Source: DDH964 sp963806685
GTDB lineage: Bacteria > Desulfobacterota > Desulfuromonadia > Desulfuromonadales > DDH964
Direction of reading: 5' to 3'
DNA length: 64,000 bases
Assembly: GCA_963806685.1 (NCBI GenBank)
Contig: CAWDZB010000010.1
Coordinates: forward strand, 62,001 to 126,000
The notes under the pieces: model-generated
What the model saw: only the letters and a program-made list of their open reading frames with translations
The model's database searches: none
What the model was told of the DNA's origin: nothing
Shown here: positions 34,573 to 42,952 of the stretch, one piece after another
Numbering within the stretch: position 1 is the stretch's first letter
Layout of the letters: every line of letters starts with the position of its first letter
Translations under genes and position numbers: made by a program

Positions 34573-34980
34573 TCAGGGAGACCCCGGCGCGCAAAGCTCA
34601 GTCAGCACCCCACCGCTGGCTTTAGGATGCAAAAAGGCGATCTGTGTGCCATGAGCGCCCCGTCGCGGGCTTTCGTCAACCAGCCGCACTCCCTGAATCT
34701 TCAGCCGCGCCAATGCTCCAGCCAGATCCTCCACCTGATAGGCAATGTGGTGGACCCCCTCACCATTCTTCTCCAGGAATCGGGCAACGGGGGAATCTGC
34801 GGTTGTGGGTTCGAGCAGTTCGACACGACTCTCCCCAATGGCCAGAAAGGCCACCCTGACCTTCTGTTCCGCCACCTCCTCCGTCCCCTCGAAGGCCATG
34901 CCCAGGACGTCCCGATAAAAGGGAATGCTGGCCGCAAGGCTTTTCACGGCAATGCCGACATGATTGATTTTGCTGGTCAT
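34573..34980 (-). CDS. mce: Methylmalonyl-CoA epimerase
   Basis: VOC-fold metal-dependent epimerase (135 aa) that interconverts (R)- and (S)-methylmalonyl-CoA. Metal ligands are visible in INHVGIAV (His), GVHHIAYQV (His) and GGVLTELC (Glu), in the usual order. ATG 34980 is chosen for the AAGGAGAG six bases upstream; an ATG six codons earlier has no such site. It lies 44 bases after meaB, last in the mutase operon, and serves the same pathway between propionyl-CoA and succinyl-CoA. Confidence 0.94.
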   Translation of the reverse strand: MTSKINHVGIAVKSLAASIPFYRDVLGMAFEGTEEVAEQKVRVAFLAIGESRVELLEPTTADSPVARFLEKNGEGVHHIAYQVEDLAGALARLKIQGVRLVDESPRRGAHGTQIAFLHPKASGGVLTELCAPGSP

Positions 34981-35024
34981 CAAACTCTCCTTCAACATTT
35001 ACGGAATGATTCCGGGGCATTTTT

Positions 35025-36002
35025 TTAATTGTGCCGCTTGAACACATCCAGCAGCCGTCGGGAAGCGGCGGCAGGGGTGGTTACTCCCTTGGCCACCGCT
35101 TCCTGGATTGGGCCGATCAGGGCCTCGACCTGGGGGTCGCGCAGAAAAAGGTCCTTGAGATCGTTCATCAGCAGGGTCCACATCCAGTCGGTGGCCTGCA
35201 GATGGCGTTTGCGGGCCAGTTCACCGCTTTTTTCCCAGGTCTTGCGGCAGTTCAAAATAGTCTGCCAGACTTCCGCGACCCCCTCCCGGCGCAGGGAGCT
35301 GCAGAGCAGGACCGGAACCTGCCAGCTGGTACTTTTCGGTTTGAGCAGATGGAGGGCATTGAGGTACTGCTGACGGGCCAGCTCGGCGCGCGGCCGGTTT
35401 TCCCCCTCGGCCTTATTGATCACGATGGCATCGGCAATCTCCATGACCCCCTTCTTGATCCCCTGCAGTTCATCCCCGGCTCCGTGCAACTGGAGCAGCA
35501 GGAAGAAATCGACCATCGAGGCGACGGTGATTTCCGACTGGCCGACGCCGACCGTCTCGACGATGACCACATCGTAGCCGGCCGCTTCACAGATCAGCAT
35601 AGTCTCCCGGGTCTTGCGGGCCACCCCGCCGAGGGTGTCGCCCGACGGCGAAGGACGGATGAACGCCCGGGGGTCACGGGAGAGTTCCTCCATGCGCGTC
35701 TTGTCACCGAGGATGCTCCCCCCGGAGAGTTGCGAGGAAGGATCGACGGCCAGGACCGCGACCTTGTGCCCCTGCCCGGTCAGGTAGAGGCCGAGTGCCT
35801 CGATGAAGGTGCTCTTGCCGGCGCCGGGGATGCCGGAAATGCCGACGCGGATTGACTGGCCGCTGTCGGGGAGCAGTTCGTCGAGCAGAGTAGTGGCGGC
35901 CAGGGAATGGTCGAGATTGCGGCTCTCGACCAGGGTAATCGCCCTGGCGAGGGAACGGATTGTGCCGGCCCGAACGCCGGCGGCGAGCTCTTTGATCGGC
36001 AA
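35025..36002 (-). CDS. meaB: MeaB, methylmalonyl-CoA mutase-associated G-protein
   Basis: GTPase chaperone (325 aa; known MeaB/ArgK about 330) that loads and protects adenosylcobalamin in methylmalonyl-CoA mutase. It has the P-loop GIPGAGKST, AVDPSSQLSGGSILGDKTRM, ETVGVGQSE and NKAEGEN (NKxD-like base-recognition motif). The frame continues upstream to 36062, but that N-terminal stretch is encoded by a repeat element, so I place the start at TTG 36002 (then PIKELAAGVRAG); a clear ribosome-binding site is missing. It sits between the mutase and epimerase genes. Confidence 0.92.
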   Translation of the reverse strand: MPIKELAAGVRAGTIRSLARAITLVESRNLDHSLAATTLLDELLPDSGQSIRVGISGIPGAGKSTFIEALGLYLTGQGHKVAVLAVDPSSQLSGGSILGDKTRMEELSRDPRAFIRPSPSGDTLGGVARKTRETMLICEAAGYDVVIVETVGVGQSEITVASMVDFFLLLQLHGAGDELQGIKKGVMEIADAIVINKAEGENRPRAELARQQYLNALHLLKPKSTSWQVPVLLCSSLRREGVAEVWQTILNCRKTWEKSGELARKRHLQATDWMWTLLMNDLKDLFLRDPQVEALIGPIQEAVAKGVTTPAAASRRLLDVFKRHN

Positions 36003-36027
36003 GGCAAAACCCCAAGAAAAGAGGTTT

Positions 36028-36107
36028 GCCACAGAGGCACAGAGAGCACGGAGAATGGCCAAACCAGGGGGTTCAGGGTTTCTCCTTGTGCGCTTTGCCT
36101 CTGTGGC
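36028..36107. repeat. Inverted-repeat element, CACAGAGGCA type
   Basis: Left arm begins GCCACAGAGGCACAGAGAGC (36028) and the right arm ends TTTGCCTCTGTGGC (36107). The arms are imperfect inverted copies of about 28 bases. The element lies between the mutase terminator and meaB and encodes a foreign N-terminal extension of the meaB frame. Confidence 0.65.
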
Positions 36108-36126
36108 GAATTCAAGGGTGGTGACG

Positions 36127-36151
36127 AAAAAGGCGGGCCCGAAGGCCCGCC
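36127..36151 (-). terminator. Terminator after the mutase gene
   Basis: GGCGGGCC-TTCG-GGCCCGCC followed by five Ts on the minus strand, 20 bases after the mutase stop. Read-through or a second promoter would be needed for meaB and mce. Confidence 0.8.
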
Positions 36152-36171
36152 TTGCGGTCAGGATAGATTCC

Positions 36172-38316
36172 TTACTTGCGCTTTTCCTCGATGGCCCCCA
36201 GGGTTTCGCCGGCGGAGGTCACAATCGGCGTTCCCGGACCGAAGATCCTGGCGGCGCCGGCGGTGTACAACGCTTCGTAGTCCTGGCGGGGAATGACGCC
36301 ACCGCAAACGATGGCGATGTCCTCGGCACCGAGCTCCTTGAGCGCTGCGGCCAGTTGCGGCACCAGGGTCTTGTGCCCGGCGGCGAGGCTGGAGACGCCG
36401 ACCACGTGGACGTCATTCTCCACCGCCATCCGCGCTGCCTCCTCCGGGGTCTGGAAGAGCGGGCCGACATCGACGTCGAAACCGGCGTCGGCGTAGGCGG
36501 TGGCCACCACCTTGGCACCGCGGTCATGGCCGTCCTGACCCATCTTGGCGATGAGAATCCGCGGCCGCCGGCCTTCCCTGGCGGCAAACGCCTCGATCCG
36601 CTTCTTCAGCGCCGCAAAGTCCTCGTCCACTCCCACCACCGATCCGTAGGCTCCCGAGACAAGTTTGATTTCGGCCCGGTGGCGGCCGAAGACCTTCTCC
36701 ATGGCGTCGGAAATTTCACCCACCGAAGCCCGGGCTCTGGCGGCCTCGACACACAGCCCGAGCAGATTGAGGTCTTTATTCTGGCATGCGGCGGTGATGG
36801 CGGCAAGGGCCTTCTGACAGGCGGCCTCGTCGCGCCCGGAGCGCAGGCTGGCGAGACGGGCGATCTGCCCCTCGCGAACCTTGGTATTGTCGATGTCGAG
36901 GGTTTCGATCGGCTCCTCTTTGGCCAGCCGGTACTTGTTGACCCCGACAATGACGTCCCGCCCGGAATCGATCGCTGCCTGCTTCTTGGCGGCCGACTCC
37001 TCGATGCGCAGTTTCGGCATTCCCGACTCAATGGCCTTGGTCATGCCACCCAGGGACTCGATCTCGTCGAGGATTTTCTGCGCCTCGTCGATCAGCGCCT
37101 TGGTCAGCGACTCGACATAGTAGGAACCGCCCAGGGGATCGACTACCTTGGTGATGCCGGACTCCTCCTGGATGATCAGCTGGGTGTTGCGGGCGATGCG
37201 CGCCGAATGGTCGGTGGGCAGGGCGATCGCCTCGTCGAGGGCGTTGGTGTGCAGTGACTGGGTCCCGCCGAGCACCGCCGCCAGTGCCTCGAGAGTGGTG
37301 CGGATGACGTTGTTGTAGGGATCCTGTTCGGTCAGGCTCCAGCCCGAAGTCTGGCAGTGGGTCCGCAACATCAGCGACTTGGGGTTCTTGGGGCTGAACT
37401 GCTGCATCAGTTGGGCCCACAGGTAGCGGGCGGCGCGCAGCTTGGCGGCCTCCATAAAGACGTTCATGCCGATGCCGAAGAAGAAGGAGAGGCGCGGCGC
37501 GAAGGCGTCGATGTCGAGCCCCTTGGCCAGCGCAGCCTTGACGTACTCGAGGCCGTCGGCGAGGGTGAAGGCCAGCTCCAGGGCGTTGTTGGCACCAGCC
37601 TCCTGGATGTGGTAGCCGGAGATGGAGATCGAGTTGAAGCGCGGCATGTGCCGGCTGGTGTACTCGATGATGTCGGAGATGATCCGCATCGACGGTTCCG
37701 GCGGATAGATGTAGGTGTTGCGGACCATGAACTCCTTGAGGATGTCGTTCTGGATGGTCCCCGCCAGCTGCTCCTGGGCGACCCCCTGCTCCTCGGCGGC
37801 AACGACGTACATAGCCAGGATCGGCAGCACTGCCCCGTTCATGGTCATCGACACCGAGACCTGGTCGAGGGGGATGCCGTCGAAGAGGACCTTCATGTCG
37901 AGGATCGAATCGATGGCCACCCCGGCCTTGCCGACGTCGCCGACCACCCGCGGGTGGTCCGAGTCGTAGCCGCGATGGGTGGCAAGGTCGAAGGCGACCG
38001 ACAAGCCCTGCTGACCGGCGGCGAGGTTGCGCTTGTAGAAGGCGTTGGACTCCTCGGCCGTGGAGAATCCTGCGTACTGGCGCACCGTCCAGGGCCGGCC
38101 GGCGTACATCGAGGCCATCGGACCACGAACGAAGGGAGCGAAACCGGGAAGGGTGTCCGCGGTCGCGAGGCCGTCGATATCCTGGCGGGTGTACAAAGGT
38201 TTGACCCGAATCCCTTCCGGAGTCTCCCAGGCAAGGCGGGACAGGTCCTCGGATTTGGTCTCCTTCTTGACCGCAGCTTCCCAGTCGGCCGTGGTTCTGG
38301 GCTTGAATTCACTCAT
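36172..38316 (-). CDS. mcm: Methylmalonyl-CoA mutase, single-chain
   Basis: Adenosylcobalamin-dependent mutase (714 aa) interconverting succinyl-CoA and (R)-methylmalonyl-CoA. The N-terminal barrel has GLSVAFDLATHRGYDSDHPR and TMNGAVLPILAMYVVAAEEQ; the C-terminal cobalamin domain has DGHDRGAKVVATAYADAGFD, where the His coordinates cobalt, and GVSSLAAGHKTLVP. Both functions are in one polypeptide of the length seen in homodimeric ScpA-type enzymes. Start ATG 38316 has GAGGATC 8 bases upstream. It lies 143 bases after the XRE-cupin regulator gene, with meaB and mce downstream. In this setting it probably serves propionate/propionyl-CoA metabolism. Confidence 0.96.
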   Translation of the reverse strand: MSEFKPRTTADWEAAVKKETKSEDLSRLAWETPEGIRVKPLYTRQDIDGLATADTLPGFAPFVRGPMASMYAGRPWTVRQYAGFSTAEESNAFYKRNLAAGQQGLSVAFDLATHRGYDSDHPRVVGDVGKAGVAIDSILDMKVLFDGIPLDQVSVSMTMNGAVLPILAMYVVAAEEQGVAQEQLAGTIQNDILKEFMVRNTYIYPPEPSMRIISDIIEYTSRHMPRFNSISISGYHIQEAGANNALELAFTLADGLEYVKAALAKGLDIDAFAPRLSFFFGIGMNVFMEAAKLRAARYLWAQLMQQFSPKNPKSLMLRTHCQTSGWSLTEQDPYNNVIRTTLEALAAVLGGTQSLHTNALDEAIALPTDHSARIARNTQLIIQEESGITKVVDPLGGSYYVESLTKALIDEAQKILDEIESLGGMTKAIESGMPKLRIEESAAKKQAAIDSGRDVIVGVNKYRLAKEEPIETLDIDNTKVREGQIARLASLRSGRDEAACQKALAAITAACQNKDLNLLGLCVEAARARASVGEISDAMEKVFGRHRAEIKLVSGAYGSVVGVDEDFAALKKRIEAFAAREGRRPRILIAKMGQDGHDRGAKVVATAYADAGFDVDVGPLFQTPEEAARMAVENDVHVVGVSSLAAGHKTLVPQLAAALKELGAEDIAIVCGGVIPRQDYEALYTAGAARIFGPGTPIVTSAGETLGAIEEKRK

Positions 38317-38459
38317 GGTTTGATCCTCGTTCCAATGGATTTCAAGACGCCGGAAGGAAGCCGGCGCCGGGGCCGGAGGAGGCCCGACGATTACCTGATT
38401 ACCGAAAAACCTGAACGACCGCCGGGGGCGGGTGAAACACAGCCACGGGGTTCTTTTGT

Positions 38460-39020
38460 TCAGCGGGTCACTACAGCCAGCACCTGAACCTCCTGCCCGT
38501 CATACGAGAGCAGGCGGTGACGCAGGGAAGAGTCGAAATAGACGGCATCCCCCTCCTCCAGCAGCAGCCGCTCGTCCTCGAGCAGAACTTCCGCCGTTCC
38601 CTTGATGATCAGCAGAAACTCTTCCCCCTCGTGGTTGTAGAGGGTCTCTTCGCCGGCCCTCTCGGAGACGGTTAACAGGAACGGCTCCATCTTCTTGTTG
38701 CGCTTGCGGAAGGAAAGGGCCTCATAGGTATAGCCGTGCCCGGTTCCTGCCTTTGAGATCACCCGGCTGACTACCCGGCGCTCTCCTTTTTTAACGACCT
38801 CGTACTTGCGCTCCTCCTCCTCGCTCTCGAAAAACATGCCCATCTTGACGTCGAAGAAACGGGCAATCTTGGAGAGCGTGGCGATGGGAGGGGAGACGTT
38901 GTTGTTTTCGATTTGCGAAATCAAGGCCGGGGAAAAACCCGTTTCCCGGGCTACATCCTGCAGGGTGAGCTTTCTGGCCTTGCGCAGTTTCTTAATCTTG
39001 GCGCCGATGTTGTAGTCCAT
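38460..39020 (-). CDS. XRE-family regulator with C-terminal cupin
   Basis: DNA-binding regulator (186 aa): helix-turn-helix at residues about 8-62 (IKKLRKARKLTLQDVARETG, then SPALISQIENN), then a cupin-2 domain at about 110-180 (HEGEEFLLIIKGTAEVLL, then EEGDAVYFDSSLRHRLLSYD), which in this class binds a small-molecule effector. ATG 39020 starts the helix-turn-helix; no strong ribosome-binding site is seen. It is first in the mutase operon and has a near-consensus promoter with palindromes on both sides, so it probably regulates itself. The same palindrome precedes the acyl-CoA carboxylase operon, pointing to a propionyl/methylmalonyl-CoA regulator. Confidence 0.92.
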   Translation of the reverse strand: MDYNIGAKIKKLRKARKLTLQDVARETGFSPALISQIENNNVSPPIATLSKIARFFDVKMGMFFESEEEERKYEVVKKGERRVVSRVISKAGTGHGYTYEALSFRKRNKKMEPFLLTVSERAGEETLYNHEGEEFLLIIKGTAEVLLEDERLLLEEGDAVYFDSSLRHRLLSYDGQEVQVLAVVTR

Positions 39021-39034
39021 AGTCAACCAATGAA

Positions 39035-39053
39035 AATAAAAAGTAGTTTTATT
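39035..39053. promoter_or_regulatory. AATAAAA-N5-TTTTATT palindrome at the regulator's transcription start
   Basis: Perfect 7-bp arms (39035-39041 and 39047-39053) downstream of the -10 box of the regulator promoter, including the TGAAAATAAA half-site found in the upstream palindrome. The position would suit autorepression. Confidence 0.5.
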
Positions 39054-39060
39054 CTGGCAG

Positions 39061-39089
39061 GATATATCGGAAATGGTGAAAATTGTCAA
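39061..39089 (-). promoter_or_regulatory. Sigma-70 promoter of the XRE-cupin/mutase operon
   Basis: Minus-strand TTGACA (39089-39084), 17-base spacer, TATATC (39066-39061). This is one of the best -35/-10 matches in the window. Confidence 0.75.
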
Positions 39090-39098
39090 CTAAAATAA

Positions 39099-39133
39099 TT
39101 TATTAATGATAAAACCACTTTATTGAAAATAAA
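39099..39133. promoter_or_regulatory. Two tandem TTTATT-N4-ATAAA operators
   Basis: TTTATTAATGATAAA (39099-39113) and TTTATTGAAAATAAA (39119-39133) are 20 bases apart start to start. The second is extended to a perfect 19-bp palindrome by flanking AC and GT. They lie upstream of the -35 box of the XRE-cupin operon, matching the single site at 47806-47820. Confidence 0.65.
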
Positions 39134-39256
39134 GTAAAAAAGGTGAGCTCCCGGCCAGGCGAGCTTCTCTTGGCCAGCCATCCGAAATGGAACGATCCGT
39201 CAACATCAAATCTCCGGCTATCCACCCTCCCGCTTCGATCGCAGGCGGCACCTGTA

Positions 39257-39285
39257 TTGACTTTTTCCTTACTCTCCTATAGGTT
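39257..39285 (+). promoter_or_regulatory. Candidate promoter of the 360-aa gene
   Basis: TTGACT (39257-39262), 17-base spacer, TAGGTT (39280-39285). Confidence 0.5.
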
Positions 39286-39357
39286 TAGGCCTGATCTTCC
39301 ACAGTGGCGCGGCTTCCCCCTCGCCACTCCACGACCGTCCGCACAAAGGATCCTTGC

Positions 39358-40440
39358 TTGCCTTCAAAAACCTTACAGCTTCCCCTCGGTGTCCGTATCT
39401 GGGAAAACGAAATCAAGGGTTGTGCCAAACCCCTGCAGGAAGGTTATACCTTTTCCCTGCTGGAAAACTCCGCCGACTCCTACCGTTTTACGGTAGTCGT
39501 CAATGCCGACCTGGTCGCCGAGATCTTCCGCGCTTTTGCCCGGACGCTGTCTGAGGATGCCTTTTTCATCCTGGAATACTATGAAGAGGAGGTTGATCCG
39601 GGCGCCGAAACGCATCCGGAGCCGACCGTCTATTATTCTCCGTATTTCGAACCACCGGCAGTGCTAGAGACTCTGGAGCGGTTTTTCCCCCGCCTGGTTC
39701 ACGATGGCTTTGTCGGTTTCGGCCTTGCCAACAATCGTGCCGGGGTGGAACTCTTCTTCTCGGAAGAGAAGGTCCTGACCTGTTTTACCGGCAACCATCT
39801 CCGCTTCATCAACCTGCTGCATACCCTGAACGTCTTCCACGTGCCGGATCTGGTGTTTCCAACCGATCTCGGCCATGACCACCTCTCGCTCCTCTGCCAT
39901 GAACGCCAGGCGCTGGATCTCCCCTTCTCCGCCATGACGGACAGCGAGTTGGACTATGTCTGCTTCTGTGGGGAACTGGTTGAGCTGTTCGATATGTACC
40001 CGGTCGAAGAGTCTCTCTCCTTCTTTCTCTCCAAGCGGGAACAGGACGAGATTGAGCTGCGCCTTGCCAGCCATCCGGAATTCGTCGAATACACCGACGA
40101 TGACTTTGGCAGCCTGCTTTTTGACTGGAACGACTTCGTCACCGAGTGTGAGAGCGGTTTTCAGGGTGATCTCTGGCAATATCGGCAGGGCTTGAAACTT
40201 CGCGACATGATCCAGTTCGTCGTCGAAGGCACCGCTTCCGGCCTGGGAGTCAAACTGCTCAATATCGTCGCAGAAGCGGACAGCAAGTTCCGCCGCCTGC
40301 TCATCGATCGCCGTAAACGACTTGACCCTCCCGACGATGTTCCCGTTCGCGAAGAGCGCTTCTGGTACCAGGGGATGGTCAGCAACCACGGTGTTTCCCT
40401 GCGCCGTGACCTGATTCGCCAGGGGTGGTTCAAGCCTTGA
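39358..40440 (+). CDS. Conserved-looking protein of unknown function, 360 aa
   Basis: Acidic soluble protein with no signal peptide or membrane segment. Long acidic/aromatic stretches (AFFILEYYEEEVDP, LFDWNDFVTECESGF) and a central region with CFTGNHLRFINLLHTL are visible, but I recognise no family or catalytic motif. I place the start at TTG 39358 because AAAGGA lies seven bases upstream; a GTG at 39304 is an alternative. It has its own promoter, and the menaquinone gene mqnB follows after 76 bases, so they may be linked by position only. Confidence 0.7.
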   Translation: MPSKTLQLPLGVRIWENEIKGCAKPLQEGYTFSLLENSADSYRFTVVVNADLVAEIFRAFARTLSEDAFFILEYYEEEVDPGAETHPEPTVYYSPYFEPPAVLETLERFFPRLVHDGFVGFGLANNRAGVELFFSEEKVLTCFTGNHLRFINLLHTLNVFHVPDLVFPTDLGHDHLSLLCHERQALDLPFSAMTDSELDYVCFCGELVELFDMYPVEESLSFFLSKREQDEIELRLASHPEFVEYTDDDFGSLLFDWNDFVTECESGFQGDLWQYRQGLKLRDMIQFVVEGTASGLGVKLLNIVAEADSKFRRLLIDRRKRLDPPDDVPVREERFWYQGMVSNHGVSLRRDLIRQGWFKP

Positions 40441-40462
40441 AAACAGGCACAAGCTACAAGGC

Positions 40463-40477
40463 AACCTTTTCAAGGTT
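40463..40477. promoter_or_regulatory. AACCTT-N3-AAGGTT palindrome upstream of mqnB
   Basis: Perfect 6-bp arms with a TTC centre, 40 bases before the mqnB start. It could be an operator or a small RNA hairpin. Confidence 0.3.
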
Positions 40478-40516
40478 AAGCCTGAAAACCTTACCTTTGA
40501 CTGTTCACCCAATCTT

Positions 40517-41263
40517 ATGATCGCCCTGATCGCTGCCGTTCCCCTGGAAACCTCGCTGTTGCGCCGAACGCTGTCGCCGTGCGAAGTGCGCAGTTGCGGA
40601 CGCCTCGAGCTTTATCGCGGCACCCTCGACGGCCAACTCGTCAGCCTGCTGCATTGCGGCGTCGGCAAGGCCAATGCTGCCGCCGGAACCGCCCTCCTGC
40701 TCGAAACCCAGCGGCCGGAAGCAGTGATCAACTTCGGCTGCGGCGGAGCTTATCCGGGCAGCGGCTTGCAGCTCGGGGATCTGGCATTGGCCAGCGAAGA
40801 ACTCTACGGCGACGAAGGAGTCGACACTCCCGACGGGTTTCTCGATCTCGAGGCCATCGACCTTCCCTTGCTGCAGCGCCACGGCCAGCGCCTGTTCAAT
40901 CGCTTCCCCGTCGACTCATCCCTGTTGGAGCGCGCCCGTGTCATCCTCGATGATCCGGGAATCCGAAAGGGCGCCGGATTCGCCATCGGGGCCTTTGTTA
41001 CCGTTTCGACCTGCTCCGGTTCGGCGCGGGCTGCGGCGACCCTGCACCGGCGCACCGGGGGCCTCTGTGAGAACATGGAGGGCGGTGCGATCGCCCAGAT
41101 CTGCTGCCGCTACAACGTTCCTTTTATTGAACTCCGCGGCATTTCCAACTACGCAGAGAATCGCGATCTGACCCGCTGGGACCTTGCCGGCGGCGCCGCT
41201 ACCGCCCAGCATGCCGTGCGGGCCTTCGTCAGCCGCTGGAGCATTCCCAAGGAGCCCGCATGA
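40517..41263 (+). CDS. mqnB: Futalosine hydrolase
   Basis: Nucleoside phosphorylase-fold hydrolase (248 aa) that splits futalosine to dehypoxanthine futalosine and hypoxanthine in the futalosine route to menaquinone. Key segments are LHCGVGKANAAAGTALLL, NFGCGGAYPGSGLQLGDL and CENMEGGAIAQICCRY (the Met/Glu pair that holds the ribose) with an Asn in GISNYAENRD. The stop overlaps the mqnD start by four bases (ATGA), confirming the pathway assignment. No good ribosome-binding site is visible before ATG 40517. Confidence 0.92.
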   Translation: MIALIAAVPLETSLLRRTLSPCEVRSCGRLELYRGTLDGQLVSLLHCGVGKANAAAGTALLLETQRPEAVINFGCGGAYPGSGLQLGDLALASEELYGDEGVDTPDGFLDLEAIDLPLLQRHGQRLFNRFPVDSSLLERARVILDDPGIRKGAGFAIGAFVTVSTCSGSARAAATLHRRTGGLCENMEGGAIAQICCRYNVPFIELRGISNYAENRDLTRWDLAGGAATAQHAVRAFVSRWSIPKEPA

Positions 41264-42096
41264 TCCGCTCCCTGAACCTCGGCTACTCGCCCTGTCCTAA
41301 CGATACTTTCATTTTCTATGCCCTGGTTCACGGCCGGATTCCCCTGCCGGGGGTCCAGATCAGCGAACGACTCGCGGACGTCGAAACCCTCAATCAGCTG
41401 GCCCTGGCGGGCGCCCTGGAGCTGACCAAAGTCAGCTATCACGCCCTCGGCCACTTGCGCGACCGCTACGTCCTGCTGCGCAGCGGAGGAGCCCTCGGTC
41501 GCGGCTGCGGCCCGCTGGTCATCGCCCCACGGCCCCTGGTCATGGAAGAATTGCGGGGGCTCCGAATCGCCGTTCCCGGGCGCCTGACCACCGCCAACCT
41601 GCTGCTCCAGCTCTATGGCGAAGGTTTTGACCGTCTCGTCGTTTTGCCCTTTGACCGGATCATGCCCGCGGTGCTGCAGGGGGAGGCTGATGCCGGCGTC
41701 ATAATCCACGAATCCCGCTTTACCTACCGGCAGCTCGGCCTTCACCAGGTACTTGATCTTGGCGCCTGGTGGGAAGGGGACAGCGGGCTGCCGATTCCCC
41801 TGGGCGGTATCCTGGCGCTTCGCACCCTCGGCCCGGCCTTGATCCAATCCCTCGAAGAGGCGCTGGCTGCCAGCGTTGCCTACGCCTTCGCCCATCCCCT
41901 CGAGCCTCGCGACTATATCAAGCGTCACTCCCAGGAACTGGCTGATGAGGTCATCGCCAGCCATATCGGTCTCTACGTCAATGACTTTTCCCTCGACCTC
42001 GGCCAGGAAGGGGAAAAAGCCGTTGCCGAACTTCTGCGTCGTGCCGAACAGCGCGGCATCATCCCTGCCAGCTCCCTGCCGCTATTCAGCCCTTGA
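41260..42096 (+). CDS. mqnD: 1,4-dihydroxy-6-naphthoate synthase
   Basis: MqnD (278 aa) cleaves cyclic dehypoxanthine futalosine to 1,4-dihydroxy-6-naphthoate, the ring precursor of menaquinone. The family signature LGYSPCPNDTFIFYAL is at the N-terminus; LTKVSYHALGHL and GEADAGVIIHESRFTY, whose His is catalytic in this family, follow. Overlap with mqnB by four bases shows translational coupling. The other futalosine genes (mqnA, mqnC, mqnE) are not in this window. Confidence 0.94.
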   Translation: MIRSLNLGYSPCPNDTFIFYALVHGRIPLPGVQISERLADVETLNQLALAGALELTKVSYHALGHLRDRYVLLRSGGALGRGCGPLVIAPRPLVMEELRGLRIAVPGRLTTANLLLQLYGEGFDRLVVLPFDRIMPAVLQGEADAGVIIHESRFTYRQLGLHQVLDLGAWWEGDSGLPIPLGGILALRTLGPALIQSLEEALAASVAYAFAHPLEPRDYIKRHSQELADEVIASHIGLYVNDFSLDLGQEGEKAVAELLRRAEQRGIIPASSLPLFSP

Positions 42097-42573
42097 AGGC
42101 CCTTCCTTCCGAATTTCGCCATCCTGGCCAGTCCCTTTATAGTTTCAGCAGTTAAACTAAGATTTTCAGCAAGAAGCGTCCTCCTTGCAGATGGCCGTAG
42201 CGGAGGATTCAAGCTTTGCAAGACGTAGTTTTATAATGGTCTGACCATTGGCGGGTAGAAATTATTTTCACCACTTTGATGAAAAGGTCCGAATTCAAAA
42301 GGGAAAGGGCAAAATGGCGGTCTATTTCTTAACGACCATTAAAAATTAATGAATTCAAGAGCTTCCGTATACCATTCGGAACACGAAGAAAAACGACATG
42401 GGACGAATTCTAAACCGCTGGTATGGACTGCAAAACAATACGATGCGTAACATCTCGTTTTAACGACGGTTTTCTAATTTTTTTGGTTGCACGCAGGTTT
42501 AAGGGGGTTATACTGGAGCCAATAAAAAACAGCGCTGGTATTTAAAACTACATCGCGCAGAAGGAGATCGGCC
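42097..42573. other. AT-rich intergenic region with a promoter
   Basis: 477 bases without a gene; GC is much lower than around it. A good promoter lies at 42487-42514. There is no clear terminator for mqnD. Confidence 0.45.
42487..42514 (+). promoter_or_regulatory. Sigma-70 promoter of the zinc-ribbon gene
   Basis: TTGCAC (42487-42492), 16-base spacer, TATACT (42509-42514); start codon 60 bases on. Confidence 0.6.
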
Positions 42574-42789
42574 ATGAAATGCCCCGTCTGTAACAAAACC
42601 GAAAACCACGTTGAAATTGATGCCCACAGCAACGGCTTTGACGCGGAAATCATCCTCTGCGATATCTGCGGAAGCCTCTGGTCCATCAACCACGGGGTAA
42701 CCGAAGTCGTCAGGGACGCGCAGGCCAGGTCGTTCCTTTCGGCCACCACTGAATGTGTTGAAGCCGACGACTACTGCCTGGTTGCCTGA
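42574..42789 (+). CDS. Small zinc-ribbon-like protein, 71 aa
   Basis: CPVCNKTENHVEID, then ILCDICGSLWSINHG: two CxxC pairs about 28 residues apart, a treble-clef or zinc-ribbon arrangement, followed by a less conserved acidic tail with two further Cys. AAGGAG 8 bases upstream supports ATG 42574. It has its own promoter and is ended by the bidirectional terminator at 42891. Function unknown. Confidence 0.75.
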   Translation: MKCPVCNKTENHVEIDAHSNGFDAEIILCDICGSLWSINHGVTEVVRDAQARSFLSATTECVEADDYCLVA

Positions 42790-42890
42790 TTCAAGCGGCG
42801 GCGCATAGGTCGAGCGAGCTCTGATTTTTAGCCGGCCGAGGTAGCCGGGGGCGCTTGCGCCATTCTCGACTGTCAGCCGGTTTATTCGCA

Positions 42891-42937
42891 GCAAGCAAAA
42901 GGCCCCACTCCGTATCGGAGTGGGGCCTTTTGCTTGC
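42891..42937. terminator. Long bidirectional terminator
   Basis: Perfect 22-bp stem from GCAAGCAAAAGGCCCCACTC (42891) to its complement ending at 42937, with a 3-base TAT loop. It contains A- and T-runs and separates the zinc-ribbon gene from the convergent carboxylase operon. Confidence 0.92.
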
Positions 42938-42952
42938 CTGGACAGGGCTGTT

